Source: Brassica napus (Eukaryota > Streptophyta > Magnoliopsida > Brassicales > Brassicaceae). Taken from it: DNA of 64,000 bases. Position 1 is the stretch's first letter. Every line of letters starts with the position of its first letter. The notes beneath the pieces are model-generated. The model saw nothing but the letters and a program-made list of their open reading frames with translations, was not told the DNA's origin and searched no databases. The position numbers were made by a program, and so were the translations under genes. The stretch lies in NCBI RefSeq assembly GCF_020379485.1, contig NC_063452.1, positions 57,309,338 to 57,373,337 on the forward strand, given 5' to 3'. Shown here one piece after another: positions 10,857 to 21,880 of this stretch.

Positions 10857-12608
10857 GACTCCTTGACCCACACACTGTTCAACTTGATCAAACGTCCAGA
10901 TGAGCAGCAGAGGCAGATTATTATGGATGTAGGTTACTGTTTTAACTTAGAAGTTTTCTTTTTGTATAATTACGACTTATATATATTTTGAGTTGAGGCC
11001 TTTTATTGTTTATCTCAGGCATGTTTTAGCCTATCGAGGAATGTTGGGGAAATGAGAACAGAAACAGAATTGCTTCCACAGTGTTGGGAACAGGTAAATG
11101 CTACTCTTGTTTTTACGAGTTGTCTGCCTCTGCTTTAACAATTTGTGTTATTTTCTTTATATGAGTGATTATATGCTGGTTTTGTTTAATTTCAGATAAA
11201 TCATACATATCAAGAACGCAGGCTGCTAGTTGCTCAATCATGTGGGGAGCTTGCAGAGTATGTTCGCCCTGAGATATGCGACTCTCTTATTTTGTCAATC
11301 ATACAACAACTTATAGAAGATTCTGCAACAGTGGTTCGAGAGGCTGCCGCTCATAATCTTGCGTTGTTGCTTCCTTTATTTCCGAACACAGACAAATATT
11401 TCAAGGTCAGCTTCGCTAAATGTGCTTCTTATCTCTGACTTGATATGACTGACATGGCTGCAGCATAAGGTCTAAAACAGGCTGATTACAAACATTCTAG
11501 GAGAAGGGAGCTTTTTTTACGTTGGCATGAGACAATAGCTTAGAAGTTCCGTTAGTTTTAAACTTTTAATAAACCGAAATGCTACAACACCAGTTTTCTG
11601 TTGGTTTAATAGGTTGAGGAGATGATGTTTCAGTTTATATGCGATCCATCTGGCCTGGTTGCGGAAACCACACTGAAAGAGCTACTTCCTGCTGTGATGA
11701 AGTGTTCTCCTCTCTCACGCATTGAGCTCCGCACAGGTATTACCTCGGTATATTTCCCATTTTAAGATTGTGGTTGGAGTGGTAGTTTTCTTTAGCTCGT
11801 TTAAGTCAATTTCATTCGCAGCACTGCCCACCCCTTTCGGGAGTTGAAGGGTCATTGGAGTCTCATCTACGAGTCCTTGGTGAACGGGAGTGATGGAACA
11901 TTGATGTTCTACTAAGAATGTTGATGGAACTGCTTCCAGCTGTATACCAGAAGGCAGTGGAAACGTGTTCGTTCCCGTCTACCGCAAAGTCAGAGCAATG
12001 TGTGGTCTCTGTTTCCTTGCTTGGGACCTATGCCGAGTAAGCTTCTTCACTCCCTTCAAAACTCTTGATCGCAGAAAGTTTTTCTAGTATCTGACATCTT
12101 CTTGTAGATAATCATACTCCGTCGTATCTAACTGGAATTTTGACTAGGGAACGTTCTGAGTGGCCTATGTTTGAATGGATGCATGTTGATAAAAGGTTAC
12201 CTGATTGCTGGATATATATCGACATGGAAATTTCTGAAACAGTCTGATATAGATTAATGTTTCCTTTATTCAGGCCTGAAACCAAGAACTGCTGTAGCCA
12301 GTAGACTTGCCACACACTGTATTCTACCGCTTCTTTTGGCAGGAGTTCTTGGTGCTCCAAGTAAACATGAAGAGTTAACAAACATCTTACGACAAATCTT
12401 ACTGGAGAGCAAAACAAAGGAAAACCAGTCATCAAAGCGCAACAACAACGAGGTTTTGGATGCGGTTCACTTCCTTTGGTGCGTTTTCCTAAGCTTTCTT
12501 TGTTTATTATGATTTCTTGAACTTCTTCTTCTTCTTCTTACCAATGAATTCCTCTAAACGTTGCAGCACATTTGAAGAACCATAAGATGATATTGGCAAT
12601 TTTGTGGG
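10857..12608 (+). pseudogene. RELCH-like pseudogene segment 2: central HEAT-repeat exons
   Basis: Resumes exactly where segment 1 stopped (SLTHTLFNLIKRPDEQQRQ) and continues through exons near 10857-10926, 11019-11093, 11196-11405 (helical HEAT-type sequence EYVRPEICDSLILSIIQQLIEDS), 11614-11737, 11822-12037, 12146-12193 and 12274-12478. TGA at 11891-11893 interrupts the exon containing RVLGERE. The stretch expected between 12193 and 12274 is missing at least one exon. The last partial exon (about 12567-12608) is split by the copia insertion within FVGE/LWE codons. Confidence 0.85.
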
Positions 12609-12757
12609 TGAAAGTTTATGAAATTCCCTTGAGGGGTTACGTTCTCATTTACAGACCTTTAATAGTCAAGGTTGTTACAGGATATTTGGGGAATATAAAT
12701 TTACACAAAATCTAATCTAAACAGATTTGTTACTAACAGAATATCTACATTCTATCA
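12609..12757 (-). repeat. 3' LTR of the copia element
   Basis: A 149-bp LTR with plus-strand ends TGAAAGTTT...TTCTATCA, next to the gtggg duplication. The partner at 23922 starts TC instead of TG because of a point change. Confidence 0.93.
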
Positions 12758-14890
12758 CCCTCCCTCAGTCACATTGTCGGGGGACACGACAGTGAGACTG
12801 GTCCTGAATTCATTGAATAAGGTTGTCGGTAATCCCTTGGTGAAGATGTCCGCGAACTGAAGTGAAAAAGGAACATGTAGTACTCGCACTTGGCCCATGC
12901 GAACTTTCTCGCGAACAAAGTGTATATCAATCTCCACATGTTTTGTACGTTGATGTTTGACTGGATTGTGAGAGAGGTAGACGAAAATTATGTTGTCACA
13001 ATACACAATCGCAGCTTTGTTGATAGGACAGCCTAAGTCAAGCATCAAGTTTCTGAACCAGCAAAGCTCAGCGACCGTGTTTGCAACTCCCTTGTACTCT
13101 GCCTCTGCACTAGATCTGTCTGCTGCCGTTTCGCAGACCATGATACGAGGTTGGAGCCGAGAAAGACACAATATCCTGAGGTTGAACGGCGTGTGTCTGG
13201 ACATCCAGCCCAATCTGCGTCTGAATATGCAACAAGTTCGGTCTCATTACTTTTCCGGAGTTGAATGCCATACGATTTAGTTCCTTGAAGGTAACGTATG
13301 ATTCGCTTCAGAGCATGAAGGTGAGGAACTCGTGGGTTGTGCATATACAAACAGATCTGATGGACAGCGTAAGAGATATATGGGCGTGTAAATGTTAGAT
13401 ACTGCAGAGCTCCAGCTAGGCATCGGTATTGTGTAGGATCTGAGATGAGGTCGCCGTCGTCAAGAGATAGGTTGGACTGCAGGTCCACCGGAGTCGAGCA
13501 CGGCTTGCAGTCTAACATCCCAGAACGTGCTATAATGTCTTCGGTGTATGCTCTGGTTGAGGAATATGCCGCTAGTGTTGAAGTCTGTCTTGACGCCCAA
13601 GAAGTAATTGAGTTTCCCCGAATCAGACATTGGGAACTCAGTCTGAAGCGTCTTGATGATGGACTGCAGGAAAGAGTTGTCTGAAGCCGTCAAGATGTCG
13701 TCGACGTATAACAAGAGGTATGCCTTGCGTGATCCTTGATTGAAAACGAACAGCGACGCGTCAGCTTCACTACTCCTGAAACCAAGTGACTTAATAAAAT
13801 TAGCAAACCGTAAATTCCAAACTCTCGGAGCCTGTTTTAACCCATATATTGCTTTGCGAAGCTTGCAGACATGGTGTGGATGTTCCTTGTCGATGTAGCC
13901 TGGTGGTTGCTGCATATATATTGTTTCTTCCAGCTCTCCATGGAGGAACGCGTTCTTGACGTCTAGCTGGTGTAAGGGACAGTCTCGAGCAAGGCTAACA
14001 TCTAGTACAACTCGTATTGTCACCGGTTTGACTACTGGTGAGAAAGTGTCATTGTAGTCGATTCCATGTACTTGTGACTTTCCATTTGCAACCAAGCGAG
14101 CTTTATGCCGTCTTGGGTTTCCTTCTGCATCAAGCTTGTGCTTGTAAAGCCACATACACGAACAACATTAGAGTTAGTTGGCTTTGGAACAAGATCCCAA
14201 GTCTTAGCCTTATCAAAAGCATCCATCTCTACAGTCATCGCAGGTGTCCAGTTCGGATCTTTTAAAGCATTTAGATAGCTAGTAGGCAAAGGGGAAACAG
14301 AGGAAAGAAGAGAAAACTGTTTCTTAGGTTTGCTTACACCAGTTCTACTTCGAGTTTACATTGGATGACGAACCGGTGGCTCATGCCGGTTGTCTGAAGT
14401 AGCAATTTGTGTCGCATCAGAGGAAGCTGAACGTGAAAGTGGATGTATTTGTGGTATAGAAATAGAAGGTATTTGAGTTTGAGAAGAACCTTGCAAAATG
14501 TCTTTTAAGAGAGGCGAAGGTTCGTCATCGGCGCTGAGGAATTGATATGTTGCAGCATTGCTGTGAGCTGAAGTTGCCTTTGGAAAGACAGATTCATCAA
14601 AATACACGTGCCGTGAGATGATTATCTTATTTGTCTTCAGGTCCATGCATCTGTATCCCTTGTGGTTTGATCGATAACCAAGGAAGAGACATGGTGTGGA
14701 CCTCGGCGCAAGCTTATGGAGATTGGAATGATTGAGATTTGGAAAGCAAAGGCAACCGAACACTTTGAGATGATCATATGTTGGTGCCTTGCGGAACAAG
14801 AGAGCGTAAGGAGTTTAACTTTTGATAGCAACAGACGGAAGGATATTCAAGATGTGCACTGCAACATGAAGAGCTTTTACCCAATATGTT
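12755..14890 (-). pseudogene. Copia pol, 3' half: integrase tail, reverse transcriptase, RNase H (frameshifted)
   Basis: Minus-strand frames read in order. First is the integrase C-terminal region (14799-14356: YDHLKVFGCLCFP, LGYRSNHKGYRC). Then comes RT (about 14289-13460: HKLDAEGNPRRHKARLVANG, QLDVKNAFLHGEL, catalytic LLYVDDIL). RNase H and the copia tail follow (13518-13045 and 13213-12755: YSDADWAGCPDTRRSTSGYCVFLG, SSAEAEYKGVA). A stop near 14355 and frameshifts near 14150, 13500 and 13120 break the polyprotein, so it is inactive. The integrase tail resumes what is interrupted at 21876 by the nested element. Confidence 0.9.
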
Positions 14891-14893
14891 GGC

Positions 14894-16364
14894 TGATATC
14901 TTGCATATTTACATTGTTTTATCCATTCACCCATGTGCATTTTGATCATATAGACTAGGATTTAGCCATGTTTAGGTTGGATTTTGCATACATGAGTCTT
15001 TATCAGGTATTGGAGTACCACATGGAGTTCCTGGAGGCATTTGGGTGCATTTGGAGCTCAAAAGAAGTGTTTAAAGCGATCAACGGACGAGCAACGCACC
15101 AGAGCGACCTCACCGGAGCGACGCTCCGAGGTCGCTCGCGTTTCCATGGCTAGACGACACAAAATAAAGCCCGGAGCGACCTCTCAGAGCGACCCACTGA
15201 GGTCGATCCCGAAGTCCGGAGCGACTTGTTGGAGCGACACACCAAGGTCGCTCGCGTCCTCTCGTCCGGAGACACCAAAGTCGAGCATCCTGGAACGACC
15301 CCTCAGAGCGACCTACCAAGGTTGCTCCCAGCCAGAGCGACCAGCCAGAGCGACCAGCTCAAGTCGCTCGCGTTTTGACGGGGCGAGACACGAAGAAAGC
15401 GTCGGGAGCGACCTCCTGGGAGCGACTATGCTAGGTCGCTCCGCGTGTTTGATTGGACGATTTTTATGTTATTTCAGGGGCCTTTTGGTCATTTGTTTTA
15501 TTGTTTTTAGATTGCAAAAACCTAAGTTAAGTACTCTTGGTAGCCACCAGGGCAGATTATCTTTGGATCTATTGAGAAATACACAAAAACTCTCTTGAGA
15601 AGTTCATGTCTTGGATTTTGATTGTTATGTTCTTGTGTTATTGTTGATTTCTTATCTATTTCTCTACATGATTAATCTGAAATCCAATATGGGTTTAGGA
15701 CGAATCATGGAGATTAGTGAGTAATCACCTTTTGAATTCATGGGTTAGGGAGATCAAGGGTGATTAGGTTAGTTCTAGGAGATCTTTCTTGTTCCTTGCT
15801 AGTAGAGTATTCATAATGCATCTTCTGAGTTGGCCACCCAAAAGTTGATCAATAGGCATTTCCCACCCGAAAGGTGTTTGATGAAATGCCTGAGACAACT
15901 CTCCTAGGCTTTTAGTATACTTTGCCAAAGACATTTGTTGTTAAATGTGCTAAGATAGCTAATAGACTTGTTAGTAATGATTGCTTTCATATTATTCAAC
16001 CAAAGACATTTGATGTTTGAGATATGTTAGCAAATGAGCATTCATCTAGACATAGAGCTTGCTTAGAATTGTGTCTAGGCTTAAGGTTGATAGTTTGATT
16101 GATCATTTGCCATCCTTAGTTTGATACTTGATCACCCAAGGTCTAATCCCTATGCCCATGAGTTCTCTTTTCCCTTAGTCAAGAAAGTATCATTCTGTTA
16201 TTGCTTTCTAGTTTTAGTCATAGCTTAAAACCCATCTAAATCATTGGTTGCACTTAGATTAAGTGAGTACTTGCATTCTCATTGCTTTGATATCCCTCAG
16301 AACTGGTTCGACAATCACTATACTACAACATTTGTCTTAGGAGCCTTGAAAACTCCTAACATCA
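14894..16364 (+). repeat. 5' LTR of the gag-only element
   Basis: TGATATCTTGCAT...CTAACATCA. It contains a GC-rich block (about 15080-15445) packed with GAGCGAC / GTCGCTC heptamers on both strands. It carries 29 extra bases relative to the 3' LTR inside this block. Confidence 0.95.
15085..15445. repeat. GAGCGAC/GTCGCTC motif array inside the LTR
   Basis: More than a dozen copies of the AGCGAC core or its complement GTCGCT occur in about 360 bp, many as ggagcgacc or aggtcgctcgcg. Facing copies can pair into stems, for example accggagcgacgctccgaggtcgct. The array accounts for the accidental open frames across the LTR. The equivalent block in the 3' LTR is about 20625-20955. Confidence 0.85.
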
Positions 16365-16367
16365 AAT

Positions 16368-16380
16368 TGGCGCCGTTGCC
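16368..16380 (+). promoter_or_regulatory. tRNA-Asp primer-binding site of the gag-only element
   Basis: tggcgccgttgcc lies three bases after the 5' LTR end and is complementary to the 3' terminus of plant tRNA-Asp. It primes minus-strand DNA synthesis in Athila-type elements. Pairing stops after 13 bases (aaatac follows). Confidence 0.88.
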
Positions 16381-16493
16381 AAATACTGAGTAGATTTAAA
16401 CATTGAGATTTAGTCACTTGCTTGAGACTAAGTCATTTTAATTTTGTTTTGTTACTGATTCTTCTTCTTCACTTACCTTTCACTTTCAGGTGT

Positions 16494-18917
16494 ATGAACT
16501 TGAGGAGCAGGGGTCCATCAAACCTAGTTCCAATAGTAGCAGACATCAGAGCTTTTGAGAGGGAGTGTGCTAGAGCTAGAAGAGAAGAAGAACACCAGGC
16601 CCACTTGGATATTGATATGGTAGAACACCAACCGCGGGCAGCTCGACCCATTGACACTTACGACCGCCCCAACATACATGGTCATAGATTCGGAATCCGA
16701 GCACCAGCTGTGGCAGCCAACAACTTTGAGGTCAAGTCAGGACTCCTCAACGTGATCGAGAACAACAAGTATCATGGCTTGGCTCTGGAGGACCCATTTG
16801 AGCACTTGGACAGGTTCGACAGCTACTGCGGGTTGTCAAAAACCAATGGTGTGTCCGAAGATGCTTTCAAGCTCAAGCTATTCCCTTTCTCTTTGGGGGA
16901 TAAGGCACGTCAGTGGGAGAAGTCTCTACCCAGCGACTCTATCACCACTTGGGATGAGTGCAAGAGAGCATTCTTGGAGAAATTCTTCTCATCCTCAAGA
17001 ACTGCTAAGCTGAGAAATGAGATCTCCAGTTTCCAACAGAAGAACTTGGAAGGATTCAGTGAAGCCTGGGAGAGATTCAAGGGCTACCAAGCTCAATGCC
17101 CACACCATGGTTTCTCTAAGGAGAGCTTGCTGAGCACATTCTACCGTGGTGCTCTTCCTAAGTACAGGGCCAGACTGGATACAGCTAGCAATGGGTTCTT
17201 CTTGGGGAGAACTGAGGAAGATGCAGAGGAGCTGGTTGACAACATGGTAAAGAGTGATGCAGTCTACAGTGGAGACCACGACAGAAGCAGTCGAACAGAT
17301 GATAAGCAGACGAGGAAAGAGTTGAAAGCTCTACAGGATAAGATAGACATCCTCCTTGCTGATAAAGCCACACAAGAGCAGCTGCACTTTGTTGGTAACC
17401 CAAGCCAAGAGACACCACCTGTTGTCCATGAGGTTGAGGGTTTGGAAGGTCAGGAAGAGCTGTGTTTCATCAACAACAATGGTAGCTGGTACAAAAAAGA
17501 GCCCAACTTTCAGTACAACAACTACCAACAGAAATCCTATCCCAACAACCAACAGAGTGGTTATCCGCCTCGAAACAACCAGCAAGGCAGCTATCAACCT
17601 CAGCAAAACCCCTCATCTGGTTCCTCTGCTCCTCAAGAGAGCAGCACTGACACCCTACTGAAACAAATCTTGGAGTCTCAGACTAGAAGTGAGAAGCATG
17701 TTGGTTATGAGTTGAAAAACCTTCATTCCAAGATTGATGGGAGCTACAATGAGCTCAACAACAAGTTCTCACATCTTGCTTCTACAGTCAAGAATTTAGA
17801 GAATCAGTTTGCTTCCATGAACACTCACCAGACTCGCCAGCAAGGATCTCTACCTGGAAAATCTGACCAAAACCCCAAGGAGGCCAAAGCTATCACCCTT
17901 AGGAGTGGTAAGCAGTTACCTCCTACAACCCTCACTAGGGATGCTGAGAAACTAGGTGAGGAGGTGGCCATCAACTTAGATGATGAAGTGGTGATTGTTG
18001 ATGAGAAAATCAATGATGAAATCTTGGAGAAGATTGTGGAAGCCAAGGGTAAAGGAAAGGTTGGGGAAGAGAAGAAAACAGTGAAGGATGGTGAAGTTCT
18101 TGCTCCAGCAAGTGAGAATTCTTTTGTTCCTCCTCCCTATGAACCCAAACTACCATTCCCTGGTAGATTCAAGAGGCAGCTGCTAGAGAAGTACAAGGCT
18201 TTGTTTGACAAGCAAATGAGTGAAGCTCAGGTTGCAATGCCCATCATCGATGCTTTCATGTTGATTCCTCAATACAACAAGTTCCTGAAAGATGTTGTAG
18301 CTGCAAAGAAGAAGGAAATGGAAAGCATGATGATTCTTACCCATGAGTGCAGTGCCATCATCCAAAGGCTTGATGTTCCAGAGAAGTTAGAGGATCCAGG
18401 ATGCTTTACACTACCTTGTGCTCTTGGACCTATGGTATTTGAGAAATGTCTCTGCGATTTGGGAGCTAGTGTCAGCGTGATGCCTTTGTCTGTTGCAAAG
18501 AAGCTTGGATTCACTCAGTACAAGAAGTGTAAACTCTCTCTGGTGTTAGCTGATCGTTCAGTGAAGTACCCTGTGGGCATCCTAGAGGACCTACCTGTGA
18601 AGATTGGAAGGTATGAGATACCTACAGATTTTGTGGTGCTTGAGATGGGTGAGGAGGCTCAGGACCCATTGATTCTTGGAAGGCCATTATTAGCTACAGC
18701 AGGAGCAATTGTTAAGGTGAAAGAGGGCACGATTGATCTCCATTTGGGTAAAGGGCATGTTCTCCACTTTGACATCAAGGAGAAAATGAAGAAACCAACT
18801 GTGTTCGGACAAGCCTTCTACATTGAAGAGATGGGCACTCTTGCTGATGAGCACCTTGAAGAGTTACCACCTGAGGACGACGAGGAGAGAGCATCTCCCT
18901 CTACTCATTCTCCATAG
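16494..18917 (+). CDS. Athila-type Gag with fused aspartic protease, intact
   Basis: One uninterrupted frame of 807 codons runs from ATG 16494 (MNLRSRGPSNLVP) to TAG 18915-18917. An upstream extension to 16422 has no ATG. The N-terminal half is a plant retrotransposon gag domain (ALEDPFEHLDRFDSYCG; ARQWEKSLPSDSITTWDECKRAFLEKFF; RNEISSFQQKNLEGFSEAWERFK). It is followed by a Q/N/P-rich linker (near residues 355-420), a coiled-coil-prone stretch and a retropepsin-like domain with the catalytic DLGASVSVMP near residue 678 and ILGRPLLAT further on. No RT domain follows. The frame is intact although the host copia and host gene are full of lesions, consistent with recent insertion or selection for a trans-mobilised Gag. 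Confidence 0.93.
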   Translation: MNLRSRGPSNLVPIVADIRAFERECARARREEEHQAHLDIDMVEHQPRAARPIDTYDRPNIHGHRFGIRAPAVAANNFEVKSGLLNVIENNKYHGLALEDPFEHLDRFDSYCGLSKTNGVSEDAFKLKLFPFSLGDKARQWEKSLPSDSITTWDECKRAFLEKFFSSSRTAKLRNEISSFQQKNLEGFSEAWERFKGYQAQCPHHGFSKESLLSTFYRGALPKYRARLDTASNGFFLGRTEEDAEELVDNMVKSDAVYSGDHDRSSRTDDKQTRKELKALQDKIDILLADKATQEQLHFVGNPSQETPPVVHEVEGLEGQEELCFINNNGSWYKKEPNFQYNNYQQKSYPNNQQSGYPPRNNQQGSYQPQQNPSSGSSAPQESSTDTLLKQILESQTRSEKHVGYELKNLHSKIDGSYNELNNKFSHLASTVKNLENQFASMNTHQTRQQGSLPGKSDQNPKEAKAITLRSGKQLPPTTLTRDAEKLGEEVAINLDDEVVIVDEKINDEILEKIVEAKGKGKVGEEKKTVKDGEVLAPASENSFVPPPYEPKLPFPGRFKRQLLEKYKALFDKQMSEAQVAMPIIDAFMLIPQYNKFLKDVVAAKKKEMESMMILTHECSAIIQRLDVPEKLEDPGCFTLPCALGPMVFEKCLCDLGASVSVMPLSVAKKLGFTQYKKCKLSLVLADRSVKYPVGILEDLPVKIGRYEIPTDFVVLEMGEEAQDPLILGRPLLATAGAIVKVKEGTIDLHLGKGHVLHFDIKEKMKKPTVFGQAFYIEEMGTLADEHLEELPPEDDEERASPSTHSP

Positions 18918-19761
18918 AAGGTAACCCACTACTTTCCCTTGTATATACCATTTCGTTTTTGCATATTAGTTTTCTCTTTTTGGGTATCTCTCTCTCTTTG
19001 ACAACACAGAGACTGTGTCATTTAAGTTTGGGGGAGGTACCAAGTATTTGATCACGTTTGCTTTGATGATTTTGAGTCTCATGCATTGCATTATACATAT
19101 ATATTTGCATAAAAAAAAAATTTCATTTAGTTTGCATCATTTACATTTCTAGGAGAGTCTAGAGCATATAGGTTGCATTTACTTGCATTGGGAGCAATGA
19201 TTTGAAATGCCTTGTAAAGAACATTAGTTTGCACCTGAGTAGCTTATGCACCTCTCAAAAACACTTGTATGCTTCGAGCCTTGAAGACTCTTCCTGAAAC
19301 TTGTTGATTGCTGAAACTCAGTCTTTGAAGCCAACTACAACCTTATTTGAACTGAACGAACTTAATGCTTCTTGCTCATGGTCCCTTGTGTACTGAGTCA
19401 TGGCTATACACACTTGAGTTGTCACATTCTTTATGCCAATCTTATTTTGACAAACTCTAGTGGTAGACCACTCCCAAAACCTTTCCCTTCTTTTAAGCTT
19501 TCATTGTTTGATGAGTGAGGCCTTCTTCGGAAAGTCTTACATGTGCATAATGTTGAGAGTATTGGGAACGACAATGCTTGATCTTCATTCTTGCTAGATT
19601 GGGCACTCTATTGTCTAGCTATAGGTGGGGGGTGAGAGTTGTGATCATGATTTGGGAGCAATGAAAAAGGAAAAGAAATGACTCTTTGTGTTTAAGTGAA
19701 TTGTCTTATTGGGATAAGTAGAAAAACCTCTAGCTCAAGTTATGAAAAGTCTTGGCCCCCA

Positions 19762-19802
<41 letters not shown>

Positions 19803-20433
19803 GAAAGAAAAAGGGGGCTAGCAAAGTTGTTAGGAGCTAAGTAATGTTTTGAGGTTGTGAAAAATCCCTTGTAGATTTCAAAGAGAAGGAGTTAATGTTC
19901 TTAGGATCTTTTGGTGAGAGATGTGAGTTGGGTTTGACATTTGGGAATGATTGTGTAATTGTATGTTTGGGAAAAGGGTAGAACAATGGAGATTGAGCAT
20001 TGTATGCATGAGTTGATCCCTTTCTTAGATATATTATGTGCAATATCAAGGCTACTTGTTTCGAGAGTAAACCACCTTAAAGATCATATGAACCTCTTGA
20101 ATCACTTGAATAAAAGCCTTCCCTTACTCGACCAAATGATTTGGGCCAATTGACCATTTGCAAGAATTCACTTGATGCTATGCTTAATGAACTTGAGAGT
20201 TGGCTGATTTGCATGTGTGAATGCATGATGATGAGTGTAGGGATGAAAAGAGTTCAGATAGGCCTAGAGAAGCTAGAGTATAATAAGAGAGGGTGTACTA
20301 ATGCTGGATTTTAATGTTGATTTGAGTGCTTTGTGTGTTTCTTTTGGCTATGAGTTCCCACCTTCAAACCTCTCTCCCTATGAGTTCTAGAAAGTTCACT
20401 TGAGGACAAGTAAAAGAATAAGTTTGGGGGAGT
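18918..20433 (+). other. Non-coding interior of the gag-only element
   Basis: About 1.5 kb with no convincing protein. It contains a second polypurine-like tract (agtttgggggagg, about 19025-19037) besides the one next to the 3' LTR, and a long A-rich run (about 19766-19812). This interval is where pol would sit in an autonomous Athila element. Confidence 0.8.
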
Positions 20434-21875
20434 TGATATCTTGCATATTTACATTGTTTTATCCATTCACCCATGTGCATTTTGATCATATAGACTAGGA
20501 TTTAGCCATGTTTAGGTTGCATTTTGCATACATGAGTCTTTATCAGGTATTGGAGTACCACATGGAGTTCCTGGAGGCATTTGGGTGCATTTGGAGCTCA
20601 AAAGAAATGTTTAAAGCGATCAACGGACGAGCAGCGCACCAGAGCGACCTCACCGGAGCGACGCTCCGAGGTCGCTCGCGTTTCCATGGCGAGACGACAC
20701 AAAACGAAGCCCGGAGCGACCTCTCAGAGCGACCCACTGAGGTCGATCCCGAAGTCCGAAGCGACTTGTTGGAGCGACACACCAAGGTCGCTCGCGTCCT
20801 CTCGTCCGGAGACACCAAAGTCAAGCATCCTGGAACGACCCCTCAGAGCGACCAGCCAGATCGACCAGCTAAAGTCGCTCGCGTTTTGACGGGGCGAGAC
20901 ACAAAGAAAGCGTCGGGAGCGACCTCCTGGGAGCGACTATGCTAGGTCGCTTCGCGTGTTTGATTGGACGATTTTTATGTTATTTCAGGGGCCTTTTGGT
21001 CATTTGTTTTATTGTTTTTAGATTGCAAAAACCTAAGTTAAGTACTCTTGGTAGCCGCCAGGGCAGATTATCTTTGGATCTATTGAGAAATACACAAAAA
21101 CTCTCTTGAGAAGTTCATCTCTTGGATTTTGATTGTTATGTTCTTGTGTTATTGTTGATTTCTTATCTATTTCTCTACATGATTAATCTGAAATCCAATA
21201 TGGGTTTAAGAGGAATCATGGAGATTAGTGAGTAATCACCTTTTGAATTCATGGGTTAGGGAGATCAAGGGTGATTAGGTTAGTTCTAGGAGATCTTTCT
21301 TGTTCCTTGCTAGTAGAGTATTCATAATGCATCTTCTGAGTTGGCCACTCAAAAGTTGATCAATAGGCATTTCTCACCCGAAAGGTGTTTGATGAAATGC
21401 CTGAGACAACTCTCCTAGGCTTTTAGTATACTTTGCCAAAGACATTTGTTGTTAAATGTGCTAAGATAGCTAATAGACTTGTTAGTAATGATTGCTTTCA
21501 TATTATTCAACCAAAGACATTTGATGTTTGAGATATGTTAGCAAATGAGCATTCATCTAGACATAGAGCTTGCTTAGAATTGTGTCTAGGCTTAAGGTTG
21601 ATAGTTTGATTGATCATTTGCCATCCTTAGTTCGATACTTGATCACCCAAGGTCTAATCCCTATGCCCATGAGTTCTCTTTTCCCTTAGTCAAGAAAGTA
21701 TCATTCTGTTATTGCTTTCTAGTTTTAGTCATAGCTTAAAACCCATTGAAATCATTGGTTGCACTTAGATTAAGTGAGTACTTGCATTCTCATTGCTTTG
21801 ATATCCCTCAGAACTGGTTCGACAATCACTATACTACAACATTTGTCTTAGGAGCCTTGAAAACTCCTAACATCA
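20434..21875 (+). repeat. 3' LTR of the gag-only element
   Basis: 1,442 bp, nearly identical to the LTR at 14894-16364. It is preceded by the polypurine tract agtttgggggag and followed by the ttggc duplication. Confidence 0.95.
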
Positions 21876-21880
21876 TTGGC

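Larger units (their letters stand above)
14894..21875 (+). mobile_element. Athila-like, gag-protease-only (TR-GAG type) LTR retrotransposon nested in copia integrase
   Basis: LTRs at 14894-16364 (1,471 bp) and 20434-21875 (1,442 bp), each TGATATC...ACATCA, are flanked by a perfect 5-bp duplication ttggc (14889-14893 and 21876-21880). A primer-binding site TGGCGCCGTTGCC (16368-16380) matches the 3' end of tRNA-Asp. A polypurine tract TTTGGGGGAG (about 20423-20432) precedes the 3' LTR. The interior holds one intact gag-protease frame, then about 1.5 kb of non-coding sequence. No reverse transcriptase, RNase H or integrase motif is seen. By eye about 20 substitutions and one 29-bp indel separate the LTRs (about 1.5%). 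That makes it a young, non-autonomous insertion that probably moved with proteins of a related Athila element. Confidence 0.93.

Noticed and set aside
15041..15598. 185-codon plus-strand frame within the 5' LTR (and its partner near 20508-20945)
   Set aside because: It lies wholly in LTR sequence, is made of the GAGCGAC array, is interrupted differently in the two LTRs and has no domain. It is an artefact of GC-rich repeats.
16368..16380. tRNA-like sequence suggesting a tRNA gene
   Set aside because: Only 13 bases match the tRNA-Asp 3' end, directly after an LTR. It is a primer-binding site, not a tRNA. The same holds for the initiator-Met matches at 4409 and 23910. I found no complete tRNA cloverleaf in the window.
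18269..18514. Minus-strand frames opposite the gag-protease
   Set aside because: Shadows of the intact 807-codon sense frame.
19766..19812. Long A run as a retroposon tail
   Set aside because: It lies inside the gag-only LTR element with no flanking duplication that I can find, so it is better read as a simple repeat in the element's interior.
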